From: Pseudaestuariivita rosea | Lineage (GTDB): Bacteria > Pseudomonadota > Alphaproteobacteria > Rhodobacterales > Rhodobacteraceae | NCBI RefSeq assembly: GCF_017592335.1 | Contig: NZ_JACNMP010000004.1 | Coordinates: 123,296-187,295 of the forward strand | Reading direction: 5' to 3' | DNA length: 64,000 nucleotides | In this document: in pieces, positions 1 through 9,252 of the stretch | Position numbering within the stretch: the first letter of the stretch is position 1 | Layout of the letters: every line of letters begins with the position of its first letter | Position numbers and translations under genes: made by a program | The notes under the pieces: generated by a model | The model's database searches: none | Seen by the model: only the letters and a program-made list of their open reading frames with translations | Told to the model about the DNA's origin: nothing

Positions 1-2621
1 CCGAAACTTACATCAAGCGCGTTCTGGACTATGCGCGTCAGGGATACAGCAGCATCGAATTCCCGACGTATAACACCGATTGGGACAGTGAAGCCTATTC
101 CAGCGTGTCGGGCCAGAATTCGAACAATTCGATCCGCGTCACAGATGCCTTCCTGAAAGCTGTCAAAAATGACGACGACTGGGAACTGCTGAACCGCCGT
201 GACGGGTCTGTCGCCAAGACGATCAAAGCGCGCGATCTGTGGGAACAGGTGGGCCACGCCGCTTGGGCCTGTGCCGATCCCGGCATCCAGTACCATGACA
301 CCGTCAACGCCTGGCACACCTGCCCCGAAGACGGTCAGATCCGCGGGTCGAACCCGTGTTCTGAGTACATGTTCCTGGATGACACGGCCTGTAACCTGGC
401 CTCGATGAACCTGCTGACCTTCTATAAGGACGGGGAATTCCAGGTCGAAGATTACATGCACGCCACCCGCCTCTGGACGCTGACGCTGGAAATCAGCGTG
501 ATGATGGCGCAGTTCCCATCCAAGGAAATCGCGCAATTGTCTTACGATTTCCGCACCTTGGGTCTGGGCTATGCCAATATCGGTGGCCTTTTGATGAACA
601 TGGGCCTAGGCTATGACAGTGACGAGGGGCGTGCAATCTGCGGTGCACTGACCGCCATCATGACTGGCGTCAGCTATGCGACCTCGGCCGAGATTGCAGG
701 CGAACTGGGTCCCTTCCCCGGCTACAAGCGCAACGCGAACCACATGCTGCGGGTCATCCGCAACCACCGCACCGCCGCCTATGGCAAGACGGATGGGTAT
801 GAGGATCTGGCCGTAAAGCCCGTTGCCCTCGATCACGCCAACTGCCCCGACAAGCGCCTGATCTCTCTGGCGAAATCGAGCTGGGACGAGGCCCTGAAGC
901 TGGGTGAAAAGCATGGCTACCGCAACGCTCAATCCACCGTGATCGCGCCCACAGGCACCATCGGTCTGGTCATGGACTGCGATACCACAGGGATTGAACC
1001 GGATTTCGCGCTGGTCAAATTCAAAAAGCTTGCTGGTGGCGGGTACTTCAAGATCATCAACCGGTCCGTCCCGGCAGCACTTGAAAAAATGGGCTATGGC
1101 AGTGCGCAGATAGAAGAGATCATCAGCTATGCTGTCGGTCACGGCACGTTGGGCAATGCCCCTGGCATCAACCACACCTCGCTGATCGGGCACGGGTTTG
1201 GTTCCAATGAGCTAGAGAAAATCGAAGCCGCCCTGCCAAGCGCCTTTGACATCCGGTTTGTCTTCAACCAGTGGACCCTGGGCGAGGAATTCTGCACCAA
1301 TGTTCTGGGCATCCCTGCCGATAAGCTGAACGATCCGACCTTTGATCTGCTGCGTCATCTTGGCTTTACCAAAGCCGATATCGACGCTGCCAACGATCAC
1401 GTCTGCGGGACCATGACGCTGGAAGGCGCGCCGTATCTGAAGAAAGAGCACTACAGCGTTTTCGACTGTGCCAATCCGTGCGGCAAGAAAGGCAAGCGGT
1501 TCCTGAGTGTGGACAGCCACATCTATATGATGGCCGCCGCGCAATCCTTTATCTCGGGCGCGATTTCGAAAACGATCAATATGCCGAACGACGCCACGAT
1601 CGAAGACTGCCAGAAGGCCTATGAGCTGTCCTGGTCGCTTGGGATCAAGGCCAATGCGCTCTATCGCGACGGATCGAAACTGTCTCAGCCCTTGGCGGCA
1701 GCGCTGGTGGAGGATGACGAGGAAGCCGAAGAAATCCTGGCCACCGGATCGCAGCAGGAAAAGGCGCAGGTCCTGGCCGAGAAGATCATCGAGAAGGTGG
1801 TTGTCAAAGAGATCGCCCGCGGCCGCGAAAAACTGCCCGAGCGCCGCAAGGGCTATACCCAGAAGGCAATCGTCGGCGGCCACAAGGTGTATCTGCGTAC
1901 CGGCGAATATCAGGACGGATCGCTTGGCGAGATATTCATCGACATGCACAAAGAAGGTGCCGGGTTCCGCGCAATGATGAACAACTTCGCCATCTCCGTG
2001 TCGGTCGGCCTGCAATATGGGGTGCCGCTTGAGGAATTTGTCGAGGCCTTCACCTTTACCAAATTCGAACCCGCGGGCATGGTGCAGGGCAACGACAGCA
2101 TCAAGAATGCGACGTCGATCCTGGACTACATCTTCCGCGAACTGGCCGTGTCCTATCTGGACCGCACCGATCTGGCCCATGTGAAGCCCGATGGTCAAAG
2201 CTTCGATGACCTGGGCCGCGGCGAAGAGGAAGGCAAGCGCAACTTCACCGAGGTCAGCGAATTTGCCGCCACCAAGTCGCTGGAAGTGCTGAAACAGATC
2301 AGCTCAACCGGGTATTTGCGCAAGCGGGTCCCACAAGAACTGGTCGTGCTGCAAGGCGGCAATATGGGCGCTGTGGCGCTGGATGGATCGGTTGATGCCG
2401 ACACCGTTCTGCAAACACTGGTCCCCGCCACCGCGGTGGCCCAGACCACGACCACCACAACGGCCATGGCCACCGGTACCGTCGGCATGGACGCCCGCGC
2501 CAAGGCCAAGATGCAGGGCTATGAGGGCGACCCCTGTGGCGACTGCGGAAACTACACGCTGGTGCGCAACGGCACCTGCATGAAATGCAATACCTGCGGC
2601 GCAACGAGCGGGTGTAGCTAA
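1..2621 (+). CDS. nrdJ: Adenosylcobalamin-dependent (class II) ribonucleotide reductase, 3' part
   Basis: Reduces ribonucleotides to deoxyribonucleotides using a B12-derived thiyl radical, so it works with or without oxygen. The frame is open from base 3 across the left edge, so the start lies outside; 872 residues are visible, and class II enzymes of this type are usually about 1,200. The finger-loop motif NPCSE at about base 351-365 holds the radical cysteine and catalytic glutamate, and the cysteine in [10 protein letters not shown] about 11 residues later is one of the redox pair. The phosphate-binding stretch [12 protein letters not shown] follows near base 946. The last 30 residues form a cysteine-rich zinc-ribbon-like tail ([13 protein letters not shown]) expected to re-reduce the active site. 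A GTG at 105 is internal. A strong terminator follows. Any cobalamin riboswitch would be upstream of this window. Confidence 0.97.
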   Translation, partial: ETYIKRVLDYARQGYSSIEFPTYNTDWDSEAYSSVSGQNSNNSIRVTDAFLKAVKNDDDWELLNRRDGSVAKTIKARDLWEQVGHAAWACADPGIQYHDTVNAWHTCPEDGQIRGSNPCSEYMFLDDTACNLASMNLLTFYKDGEFQVEDYMHATRLWTLTLEISVMMAQFPSKEIAQLSYDFRTLGLGYANIGGLLMNMGLGYDSDEGRAICGALTAIMTGVSYATSAEIAGELGPFPGYKRNANHMLRVIRNHRTAAYGKTDGYEDLAVKPVALDHANCPDKRLISLAKSSWDEALKLGEKHGYRNAQSTVIAPTGTIGLVMDCDTTGIEPDFALVKFKKLAGGGYFKIINRSVPAALEKMGYGSAQIEEIISYAVGHGTLGNAPGINHTSLIGHGFGSNELEKIEAALPSAFDIRFVFNQWTLGEEFCTNVLGIPADKLNDPTFDLLRHLGFTKADIDAANDHVCGTMTLEGAPYLKKEHYSVFDCANPCGKKGKRFLSVDSHIYMMAAAQSFISGAISKTINMPNDATIEDCQKAYELSWSLGIKANALYRDGSKLSQPLAAALVEDDEEAEEILATGSQQEKAQVLAEKIIEKVVVKEIARGREKLPERRKGYTQKAIVGGHKVYLRTGEYQDGSLGEIFIDMHKEGAGFRAMMNNFAISVSVGLQYGVPLEEFVEAFTFTKFEPAGMVQGNDSIKNATSILDYIFRELAVSYLDRTDLAHVKPDGQSFDDLGRGEEEGKRNFTEVSEFAATKSLEVLKQISSTGYLRKRVPQELVVLQGGNMGAVALDGSVDADTVLQTLVPATAVAQTTTTTTAMATGTVGMDARAKAKMQGYEGDPCGDCGNYTLVRNGTCMKCNTCGATSGCS

Positions 2622-2720
2622 AAGGATCCGGGGCGGGTGCGCTCGCCCCTGACGACGTTCAGGCCGCAGGCAGAAAACGATAACCGAGCGGTAACAACGA
2701 TGAGCTTGAACGGCGAAACT

Positions 2721-2750
2721 GGGGGGCCTTGCGCCCCCCGTTTTTATTTT
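2721..2750 (+). terminator. Rho-independent terminator of nrdJ
   Basis: GGGGGG and CCCCCC arms around a short loop, followed by a T-rich run (TTTTTATTTT), 100 bases after the nrdJ stop codon. This is the clearest intrinsic terminator in the window. Confidence 0.9.
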
Positions 2751-2811
2751 AATTCAGAGGTGCGCCTGCGGCGCGTTTCCTCTGGCACTGCGTGCGGTTG
2801 GGAATAGCTTG

Positions 2812-2886
2812 CGGCCTTGGACGTCAATCCAAACGGTTTATCCGGCCGCCTGTTCGGGATTGAGTATTTTTACCAAGAAGAAGGTC
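2812..2886 (+). repeat. Dispersed repeat A, copy 1 (direct-repeat partner of 3403-3478)
   Basis: Ends in the core GGGATTGAGTATTTTT followed by ACCAAGAAGAAGG. It aligns along about 70 bases with 3403-3478 on the other side of the lipoprotein gene; both start with a G-rich CTTGG stretch and share GCGTCAAT-like and GGGATTGAG blocks. Shorter relatives of the core occur at 5.7, 19.9, 31.0 and 43.2 kb. Confidence 0.75.
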
Positions 2887-2996
2887 TTCGATAATGCTGT
2901 TGTTAAGACATCACATCTTAAGAATTATTCCGGAAGTGGTGGCAAATGACCCGTTATCTCATAGTGTCAGTGGGAAAATAAATACGGAGTTTCAAT

Positions 2997-3392
2997 ATGA
3001 TATCTAAATCATTCATTTGTAGATTGCTGTTTTCAGGAGCACTTTTGCTGACGTCAGGATGCGCGACAATTACACGTGGGTCTGATGACACCCTTCAGAT
3101 CATCTCGACACCAAGCGGTGCGACAGTTGAGACAACAAATGGCTATAGTTGCGGTCCGACACCGTGCCAGATTGATATTCCGAGAAGATCTGAATTCATC
3201 GTAACGGTTTCGAAACCGGGATGCGAAACAAAACAGATACGCGTTACCAACCAGACCTCGGACCGTGGGGCTGTCGGGGCGGCAGGTAATATATTGCTTG
3301 GCGGCGTGATCGGCCTGGGGGTTGATGCCGCGACAGGCGCAACTCAGGACTTGGTCCCCAACCCGGTCGAAGTTCGGCTGAACTGTAGTTGA
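2997..3392 (+). CDS. Small PEGA-domain-like lipoprotein
   Basis: A 131-residue secreted protein. Residues 1-22 form a lipoprotein signal ending in TSGC, so Cys22 is the probable lipid anchor. Residues about 35-80 (IISTPSGATVETTNG, then GPTPCQIDIP) match the PEGA-type surface domain pattern, a small beta fold found in envelope proteins. A Gly/Ala-rich stretch at about 92-112 could be a second hydrophobic segment. Function unknown. The gene and its upstream region are clearly more AT-rich than the neighbours and it sits between two direct copies of repeat A, which suggests it was gained as a unit. Start chosen at the first ATG, which gives a complete signal peptide. Confidence 0.75.
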   Translation: MISKSFICRLLFSGALLLTSGCATITRGSDDTLQIISTPSGATVETTNGYSCGPTPCQIDIPRRSEFIVTVSKPGCETKQIRVTNQTSDRGAVGAAGNILLGGVIGLGVDAATGATQDLVPNPVEVRLNCS

Positions 3393-3402
3393 GGACATCG
3401 GT

Positions 3403-3478
3403 GGCAGCTTGGGGCGTCAATTCGAATGGGGTATCGGATCGCGCGTTTGGGATTGAGTATTTTTGCCAAGAAGAAGGT
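3403..3478 (+). repeat. Dispersed repeat A, copy 2
   Basis: Core GGGATTGAGTATTTTT then GCCAAGAAGAAGG. It lies just after the lipoprotein stop codon and before the convergent SDR gene. See the partner at 2812-2886. Confidence 0.75.
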
Positions 3479-3490
3479 GGGGGCCTGGGT

Positions 3491-4270
3491 TTACAGGGTT
3501 GTGTTGACCGCCCCACCGTCCAGCAGGATGTTCTGCCCGATGATGAAGCCTGCGTGTTGTGAGCATAGGAAGGCGCAGGCGGCGCCGAATTCCTGGGCGG
3601 TTCCATATCGGCCTGCGGGGATTGTCGCGCTGCGTTGGTCGCGGGCCTGATCCATGGTGATGCCCTGTGCGTCGCAGACTGCCTGATCAAGCGCGTCGGC
3701 GCGGTCTGTGGCGTGGATACCCGGCAGCAGGTTGTTGATCGTCACACCGTGGCCTGCGACCTGACGCGCGGTTCCGGCGACATAGCCGGTCAGTCCGGCC
3801 CTTGCTGCGTTGGACAAGCCCAGCACGGGGATCGGTGATTTGACGGATTGGCTGGTGATGTTGACCACCCTGCCCCATTTTCGGTCGATCATGCCGGGCA
3901 ACAGCGCTTTCATCAGCGCGATCGGGGTCAGCATGTTGGCATCGAGTGCGGCAATGAAATCGTCGCGGTCCCAATCGCTCCAGAGTCCAGGGGGTGGGCC
4001 ACCGGCGTTGGAGACCAGAATATCGGGATCGGGAAGTGCGTTCAAAACCTGGTCTCGGCCCTTATCGGTGGTGATATCCGCCGCAATCGCCTTGATCATG
4101 ACGCCGTGTTCCTGACGCAGCCGTTCGGCGGCCTGTTCAAGCGGGCCCTCTGATCGTGCGTTCATGACCAGATCGACGCCCGCCGCCGCCAGCGCCTGGG
4201 CGCATCCAAAGCCAAGCCCCTTGCTAGACGCGCAAACCAACGCTTTTTTGCCCGAAATTCCTAAATCCAT
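3491..4270 (-). CDS. SDR-family oxidoreductase, divergent BKR-like type
   Basis: A 259-residue short-chain dehydrogenase/reductase-fold protein, usually named 3-oxoacyl-ACP reductase-like. The N-terminal Rossmann motif is degenerate: ALVCASSKGLGFGCA instead of the usual TGxxxGxG. The NAG motif is present (VSNAGGPPPG). The catalytic region reads TSQSVKSPIPVLGLSNAAR, so the serine is there but the YxxxK tyrosine and lysine are missing. This matches the BKR-like SDR subgroup that lacks the full tetrad; activity is therefore uncertain. An in-frame extension to 4336 exists, but ATG 4270 has a good ribosome site (AAGGG, 8 bases upstream) and begins at the conserved MDLGISGKKALV. It is divergent from the UspA gene, sharing about 90 bases of promoter. 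Confidence 0.85.
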   Translation of the reverse strand: MDLGISGKKALVCASSKGLGFGCAQALAAAGVDLVMNARSEGPLEQAAERLRQEHGVMIKAIAADITTDKGRDQVLNALPDPDILVSNAGGPPPGLWSDWDRDDFIAALDANMLTPIALMKALLPGMIDRKWGRVVNITSQSVKSPIPVLGLSNAARAGLTGYVAGTARQVAGHGVTINNLLPGIHATDRADALDQAVCDAQGITMDQARDQRSATIPAGRYGTAQEFGAACAFLCSQHAGFIIGQNILLDGGAVNTTL

Positions 4271-4359
4271 GCCATAACCCTTTGCAATCGATTGCAGATC
4301 GGACCATTCGATTACATATTTGAACGGCAGAGCCAATAGATCATAAAGAGGAGGGGCAC

Positions 4360-5217
4360 ATGATCAGTCACGTTTTGGTGGCAACGGATTTATCGGCGCG
4401 ATCTGATCGGGCGGTTCGTCGGGCGTGCCAGATTGCAAAATCGCGTATGGCTAAGCTGACGGTCCTGTCTGTTCTGGATAACGCCATGCCTGACGACATG
4501 GTGCAGGTACTGACGGGCAAAGCGCAGAAAACACTTCAGGATGTCATTGATCATTCGCTGGCCGCTGATGGGGTTGATTATACAATCGATATTCATCCTG
4601 GCGATCCCACTGTCGATATTCTGAGGAAGGTTGATGACGAAGCCGTTGATCTATTGGTCATGGGCACGCACCGGCCGCGCCCCTTTATGGATCTGCTACG
4701 TGAAACGACGATGCAACGTATCGTGCGCCAGACGGCCTGCCCTGTTTTGCTGGTCAAGGATGGCGGTGAGGATGATTATGACACGATCCTGGCGGCGGTT
4801 GATTTTTCGCCATCCTCGACCGCGGCGCTGCGGCTGGCGCATGATATGTCGCCCGGCGGTCTGCTGAAGGGGCTTCATGTTGTACATGTCCCGTATCAGG
4901 GTCGGCTGGCGACCGGTGATCAAAGCTCTGAAGCGCTAGCCGGTGCGTTCATCAAAGAAGCCAAGCAGAATGCGGCGACCTGGCTGGGTCAGACCGATTT
5001 GCCAATTGACGAACAAGACATTGAAATCGTTGATGGATCTGTCTATCCAGTCTTATGTGATCGGGTGCTTAAATCACAAGCTGATCTGGTGGCTGTAGGG
5101 GCGCATGGGCGCGTGGGCAGCATGCCGGCGGTCCTGGGCAGTTTGGCCAATGACCTGATGCGCGACCCGCCCTGTGACGTGCTGATCGCGCGGCCGATTA
5201 TTGTTCAGGACGCGTAA
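4360..5217 (+). CDS. Tandem universal stress protein (UspA family)
   Basis: A 285-residue cytoplasmic protein with two Usp domains, about residues 1-142 and 143-285. The second domain has the full ATP-binding motif G-x2-G-x9-GS (GAHGRVGSMPAVLGS near residue 247). The first ends in GTHRPRPFMDLLRETT and lacks the second glycine, so it probably binds nucleotide poorly or not at all. Such proteins respond to starvation, redox or respiratory stress; the specific role here is unknown. A strong GAGGAGG ribosome site precedes the ATG. The 3' end overlaps the convergent NTF2-like gene by 13 bases. Confidence 0.93.
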   Translation: MISHVLVATDLSARSDRAVRRACQIAKSRMAKLTVLSVLDNAMPDDMVQVLTGKAQKTLQDVIDHSLAADGVDYTIDIHPGDPTVDILRKVDDEAVDLLVMGTHRPRPFMDLLRETTMQRIVRQTACPVLLVKDGGEDDYDTILAAVDFSPSSTAALRLAHDMSPGGLLKGLHVVHVPYQGRLATGDQSSEALAGAFIKEAKQNAATWLGQTDLPIDEQDIEIVDGSVYPVLCDRVLKSQADLVAVGAHGRVGSMPAVLGSLANDLMRDPPCDVLIARPIIVQDA

Positions 5218-5582
5218 AAGAACTCTTCGCGCGTGATTTTGCCGTTTGCGACGTGGTAGACGGCGACCTCTTTTCCCTGGGTGCGTTCGCCGGTGTCTTT
5301 CTGGACGGTGTCCATTTCGAAGATCACGGAAAAGCGATCGTCACCGTGCAGAAAGGGGCCGTCGACTTTGAAATCCTTGACCTCGAAGTTGGTATTCCAC
5401 CAATCGTGTTTGCCTTTTAATCCTTGGATTCCATGGGTTTCGCGGCCCATACCGGAAAAATCGGCGGCTTCGACTGAAACGACGTTGGCGTCGTACAGTT
5501 TATCGATATTTTCAACATCGCGCCCTTCGCGGCAGCCGGAGACCAGTTCGTTGGCAATGTCTTGCAGGGACATATCGGGCAT
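5205..5582 (-). CDS. SnoaL/NTF2-like domain protein
   Basis: A 125-residue single-domain protein of the NTF2-like cone fold. Visible marks are an N-terminal helix pair (IANELVSGCREGRD), the pattern IDKLYDANVVSVEA, and the terminal strands FSVIFEMDTV and KEVAVYHVANGKITREEFFY. The fold serves as small-molecule binding pocket or isomerase; no substrate can be assigned. A TTG at 5594 is in frame, but ATG 5582 has a GGAG ribosome site six bases upstream and is preferred. Monocistronic, convergent with the UspA gene. Confidence 0.8.
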   Translation of the reverse strand: MPDMSLQDIANELVSGCREGRDVENIDKLYDANVVSVEAADFSGMGRETHGIQGLKGKHDWWNTNFEVKDFKVDGPFLHGDDRFSVIFEMDTVQKDTGERTQGKEVAVYHVANGKITREEFFYAS

Positions 5583-5654
5583 TGATTTCTCCAATCCATG
5601 TTCATGATATGTTCTTAGGGTAGCAATTTATTTACCTAAGGTCAAAAGAATGTT

Positions 5655-5718
5655 GAGGGGCGCTGCCCCTCGGCCCTGGCGGGCCTCACCCCGGAGTATT
5701 TTGGCCAAGAAGAAGGGG
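5655..5718 (+). repeat. Dispersed repeat A, long form
   Basis: A GGGGC-GCTGCCCC hairpin, then CCTCACCCCGGAGTATTTT and GGCCAAGAAGAAGGGG. It abuts the coaD stop codon in antisense orientation. The same order (GC hairpin, CCTCACCCC, GGAGTATTTT) recurs at 30977 and, reversed, at 43244. Confidence 0.75.
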
Positions 5719-6210
5719 TTACCCGAGTTTGTCGTGCAAGGCTTTGACCACGGGCGGCGTCACGAATTTTGAGACGTCACCGCCAAGGCGCGCGATTTCC
5801 TTGACCAGTTTTGAGGCGATGGCCTGATGTTCGGCCTCGGCCATCAGGAAGACGGTTTCGATACTGTCATCCAGTTTGCGGTTCATGCCAACCATTTGAA
5901 ATTCATACTCAAAATCAGCAACGGCGCGCAGGCCACGGACGATCAGTTGTGCGCCGACATCGCGGGCGCAGTCGATCAGAAGGTTCTCAAAAGGGTGGGC
6001 CACGATTTCGGTCCCGGTTTGTGCCGACAGGTTGGCGCATTCGGCTTCGATCATGGCGACGCGTTCTTCCAGCGTGAACATCGGGCCCTTGTCGCGGTTG
6101 ATGGCAACGCCGATGACCAGGCGGTCGACCAGGGCCGCGGCGCGGCGGATGATGTCGATATGGCCCAATGTGAGGGGATCAAAGGTTCCGGGGTAAAGGG
6201 CAATGCGCAT
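5719..6210 (-). CDS. coaD: Phosphopantetheine adenylyltransferase
   Basis: Transfers AMP from ATP to 4'-phosphopantetheine, the fourth step of coenzyme A synthesis. 163 residues, normal for the family. The nucleotidyltransferase motif is at the N terminus (ALYPGTFDPLTLGHIDII, with the TxxH-equivalent T9...GH17). The RGLRAVADFEYEFQM segment at about 91-105 and the C-terminal EHQAIASKLVKEIARLGG correspond to the conserved substrate-binding and ISSxxVRE-like segments. It appears to have its own promoter in the 134-base gap after the antiporter remnant. Confidence 0.97.
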   Translation of the reverse strand: MRIALYPGTFDPLTLGHIDIIRRAAALVDRLVIGVAINRDKGPMFTLEERVAMIEAECANLSAQTGTEIVAHPFENLLIDCARDVGAQLIVRGLRAVADFEYEFQMVGMNRKLDDSIETVFLMAEAEHQAIASKLVKEIARLGGDVSKFVTPPVVKALHDKLG

Positions 6211-6344
6211 CGTAAACTCCGACTGTCGTCAGTCGCACGCAACATTATTGCGCAGTGAATTGCAAGCCGTTCTGCACAAAAAAGCGACGGTTTTGTAAAT
6301 CTGAAGGAGCGATGCCGTCAAAGGCCGATAGCATCTGACAAAAA

Positions 6345-7503
6345 TCAAATAGTTCTCTGCCGCAGCGCCTCGACCCGCCGGATTGCGAATAATGTGACCG
6401 GGGGGCCGATGATTTCGAACACCACAGTGCTGGAGATCGTAAAGGCCATGATCACCGGCCCCCATTGCACAAGCTCTTCGGCGGCGACCAGGGCCATGCC
6501 CACGGCGACCCCGGCCTGAGGCAGCAATGCGGGGCCGTACCAGGTGATTTCCTCGCGTGGGACATTGCCGATTTTGCCGCCGATGTATCCGCCCAAAATC
6601 CGTGCGACTGTTCGTAGGGCAAGAAACAGCAGACCGGCCCAGCCCATCAATTGCAGCGCCTCGACCTCAAGCGTGGCGCCAGCCAGCAGGAAGAACAGGA
6701 TCATGAAGGGCCACTGAATATGTTCGATTTCGTGAAAGGCGCGGTCGTGATGGCGTGCGAAGTTGGCGATGACGGCGCCTGCGGTCATGCCGGCAACAAG
6801 GAACGATACCTCAAGCCAGAGCGCAAGGCCCGCGGACAGAAAGACCAGGCCCATGGCTTCGGCCTGCATCGGTTCGCCGGGCTTGATGCGCCCGGTCAGA
6901 AACGCGGCGGGCGCCCCGATGGCGCATCCCAGTGCTATGGCACCGCCCAGGTCCCAGGCCGCGCCGGTAATCACCATCGGTTTGGCTGACCAGAACCAGC
7001 GTGATGCTGAAGACGATCAGGCCCCAGGCGTCATCGATGGCGACGATCCCCTTCAGTGTGTCGGTGAAGTCATTGTCGATGCCCGATTGCCGGATCACGT
7101 CGGTCATCGCCGCCGGGGCGGTTGCGGTTGCGATGGCCCCCAGCAGCAGTGACAGCCCCCATGGCAACCCCGCGGCAGACAGGCCCAGGGCGACGATCAG
7201 GACGGTGCAGATGACAATGGCGACCGATAGCACAAAGATCGCGCGCCCATGTTGGGTCAGGTTCTTTTTCGACAGTGACCCGCCCAGCAGGAAGGCGACC
7301 ATGGTCAGGGCCACGATGGACAGTTCGTCAAACCATTCGGCGATATCGGTCGGGATCAGGTCAAACCCTGCGCTTCCGGCGATCAGACCCAGCAGCAACA
7401 GCATCGTGACCCGCGGCAGGCGGGTGGCGCGGCCGACCTGATCGGCCACCAGCCCGGCGAGGAAAAGAACGCCCAGCGTCACGAGAAATCCGGCAAGCTC
7501 CAT
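6345..7503 (-). pseudogene. Cation/proton antiporter (CPA2-like), split by a +1 frameshift
   Basis: A membrane Na+ or K+/H+ antiporter with about 11 hydrophobic segments. The N-terminal half starts at 7503 (MELAGFLVTLGVLFLAG) and carries the conserved acidic pair in KGIVAIDDAWGL (about residues 157-158). At codon 175 (6981-6979) the frame shifts: removing one A from the CCAAACCG run would join SQ to PMVITGAAWDLGG and continue to the stop at 6345, restoring about 385 residues, the usual length. Without that correction the N-terminal frame ends in an arginine-rich non-homologous tail, and an ATG at 6977 begins the second half. This could be a true inactivating mutation or an assembly error in a short A run. 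It lies 57 bases downstream of the PLP enzyme gene on the same strand. Confidence 0.8.
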
Positions 7504-7560
7504 GACACGACCGTTAGTCGTAGGGGGCAGCGGTTGCTTTGATCTGCATCACATAGGCGA

Positions 7561-8730
7561 TCAGGCGGTGGTGTCTAAACCGGTGGTCAGTTCGGTTTTC
7601 AGCGTCTGGATATCCTCGACGCCGATGGACAGGCGGAAGAAGCCTTCGCTGACGCCCATCTGCGCGCGGGCTTCTGGGGTCAGGGCGCGGTGGGACGATG
7701 ACGCGGGGTGCGAGATTGTGGTGCCGATGTCGCCCAGGGTCGGGGCAAAGGGTAGATTATTACAGGCACGGACGAATGCGTTGGCCTGGGCACGGTCGCC
7801 TGCGATTTCGAAGCTGAGCATATTGCCGCCCCGATCCTGCAGGATATCCACGGCGCGGTTGTGGTCGGGGTGGTCGGGCCGCGTGGGGTAAAGCACACGC
7901 TTGACGGCGGGGTGACCTGCCAGATGGTCGGCCAGCAACCGGGCGTTTTCACTGGCCCGCTGATAGCGCAGGTCAAAGCTGTAAAGCCCGCGTTCGGCCA
8001 GCCAGCAGTCAAAGGGGCTGGCGGTCAGGCCCAGCGTCATGGTCACGGTTTCGATCCGGTCACGCAGTTCCGCATCACGCACTGCGACATAGCCCAGCAT
8101 GGCGTCGGAATGCCCCGACAGCAGCTTGGTCACCGAATGGATGATGATATCGGCGCCATGGTCGAATGGCCGATAGCCGCGCGGGGTGGTGAAGGTGTTA
8201 TCGACAGCGACCAGCACATTATTGTCGCGACAGATTTGCAGGATGGCGGACATATCGGCCACACGGATCGTGGGGTTTGAGACGACCTCAACCAGCATCA
8301 GTTTCGTATTTGGGCGGATGGCGCGGGCCACATCGGCGGCATCGGTTGCATCGACCAGCGATACCTCGACGCCCATGCGCGGCAGTTCTTCCTGCAGCAT
8401 GCGCAGGGACCGGCCATACAGCTGATTGCCCCCGATGACGTGATCGCCCTGTTGCAGCACGCCCATCATGGTCGCGGTAACAGCGGCCATGCCAGAGCCC
8501 ACGACGATACCGCCCTCGGCGCCCTCAAGCCCGTCGATCAGGCGGGCCAGACCGGTGGCGTTAGGGTGACCTTCGCGGGAATAGACAAAGCCCGGCACAT
8601 CGCCGTCATATTGCGCATCCAGCATATCAGGGCTGTCCGAAGTATAGACGACCGACGGCTGCAAGGGGGTCACCAGCGGGCGGCTGTCTGACCGGGGCGC
8701 GGCGGTGCGGCGGACAAAGGTCTGTTTCAT
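7561..8730 (-). CDS. Cystathionine gamma-synthase/lyase-family PLP enzyme
   Basis: A 389-residue fold-type I PLP enzyme of the trans-sulfuration (Cys/Met metabolism) family. The PLP-binding lysine is Lys202 in HSVTKLLSGHSDA. Other conserved elements are YSREGHPNATG near residue 50 (the SRxGNPT substrate motif), GSGMAAVTATMMG near 79, and VDNTFTTP near 176. It could be cystathionine gamma-synthase, cystathionine lyase or a methionine gamma-lyase-like enzyme; the sequence alone does not decide. Its ATG follows the carbonic anhydrase stop codon with no gap, so the two are co-transcribed and probably translationally coupled. Confidence 0.9.
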   Translation of the reverse strand: MKQTFVRRTAAPRSDSRPLVTPLQPSVVYTSDSPDMLDAQYDGDVPGFVYSREGHPNATGLARLIDGLEGAEGGIVVGSGMAAVTATMMGVLQQGDHVIGGNQLYGRSLRMLQEELPRMGVEVSLVDATDAADVARAIRPNTKLMLVEVVSNPTIRVADMSAILQICRDNNVLVAVDNTFTTPRGYRPFDHGADIIIHSVTKLLSGHSDAMLGYVAVRDAELRDRIETVTMTLGLTASPFDCWLAERGLYSFDLRYQRASENARLLADHLAGHPAVKRVLYPTRPDHPDHNRAVDILQDRGGNMLSFEIAGDRAQANAFVRACNNLPFAPTLGDIGTTISHPASSSHRALTPEARAQMGVSEGFFRLSIGVEDIQTLKTELTTGLDTTA

Positions 8731-9252
8731 CTAAAGCTCTTTCAGATCGGCGCGGAAACGGCGCATGTTGTCCTGGTAATGGATGGCCGAGGCCAGCAGC
8801 ATCTGAATGGTGGGATCATCCAGCTGTCGGACAATCTTGCCCGGCGATCCCATGACCAGACTGCCGTCGGGGATCTCTTTGCCTTCGGTGATCAGGGCTT
8901 TGGCGCCAATCAGGCAGTTGTTGCCGATTTTTGCACCGTTCAGCACGGTGGCGCCCATGCCGATCAGGGTCTGATCGCCGATGGTGCAGCCGTGCAGCAT
9001 CGCCTTATGCCCGATAGTGCAATTTTTGCCGATGGTCAGCGGATAGCCCATATCGGTGTGCATGATGGTGTTTTCCTGCACATTGGTGCCCTGCCCCACA
9101 GTGATCCATTCGTTGTCGCCCCGCAGGGTGCAACCAAACCAGACAGACCCACCGGCTTCCACACGCACCTTGCCGATCACATTCGCGTCGGGGGCGATCC
9201 AGGTGTCTTCGGCGATGTCAGGCTGGCTGTCGCCCAGGGCGTAAAGGGTCAT
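8731..9252 (-). CDS. Gamma-class carbonic anhydrase-family protein
   Basis: A 173-residue left-handed beta-helix protein built from hexapeptide repeats (for example [20 protein letters not shown]). The three histidines that bind the metal in this family are present as His65 (IMHTD), His82 and His87 (IGHKAMLHG). Members hydrate CO2 or act as metal-binding trimers of unknown role. The ATG overlaps the gmk stop codon by four bases, and the PLP gene follows directly, so it is part of the yicC-gmk operon. Confidence 0.92.
   Translation of the reverse strand: MTLYALGDSQPDIAEDTWIAPDANVIGKVRVEAGGSVWFGCTLRGDNEWITVGQGTNVQENTIMHTDMGYPLTIGKNCTIGHKAMLHGCTIGDQTLIGMGATVLNGAKIGNNCLIGAKALITEGKEIPDGSLVMGSPGKIVRQLDDPTIQMLLASAIHYQDNMRRFRADLKEL

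Larger units (their letters stand above)
2622..2996. other. Intergenic region, nrdJ to lipoprotein gene
   Basis: Contains no gene I can support. It holds the nrdJ terminator (2721-2750), a second nested hairpin at 2755-2784 (outer arms CAGAGG/CCTCTG, inner GCGCC/GGCGC), and one copy of a dispersed repeat at 2812-2886. The last 110 bases are AT-rich and presumably carry the promoter of the lipoprotein gene; I could not assign -35 and -10 boxes with confidence. Confidence 0.6.

Noticed and set aside
1212..2198. A 328-codon frame on the minus strand inside nrdJ
   Set aside because: It is the antisense shadow of the nrdJ coding frame: no ribosome site, no domain and wholly within a well-supported gene.
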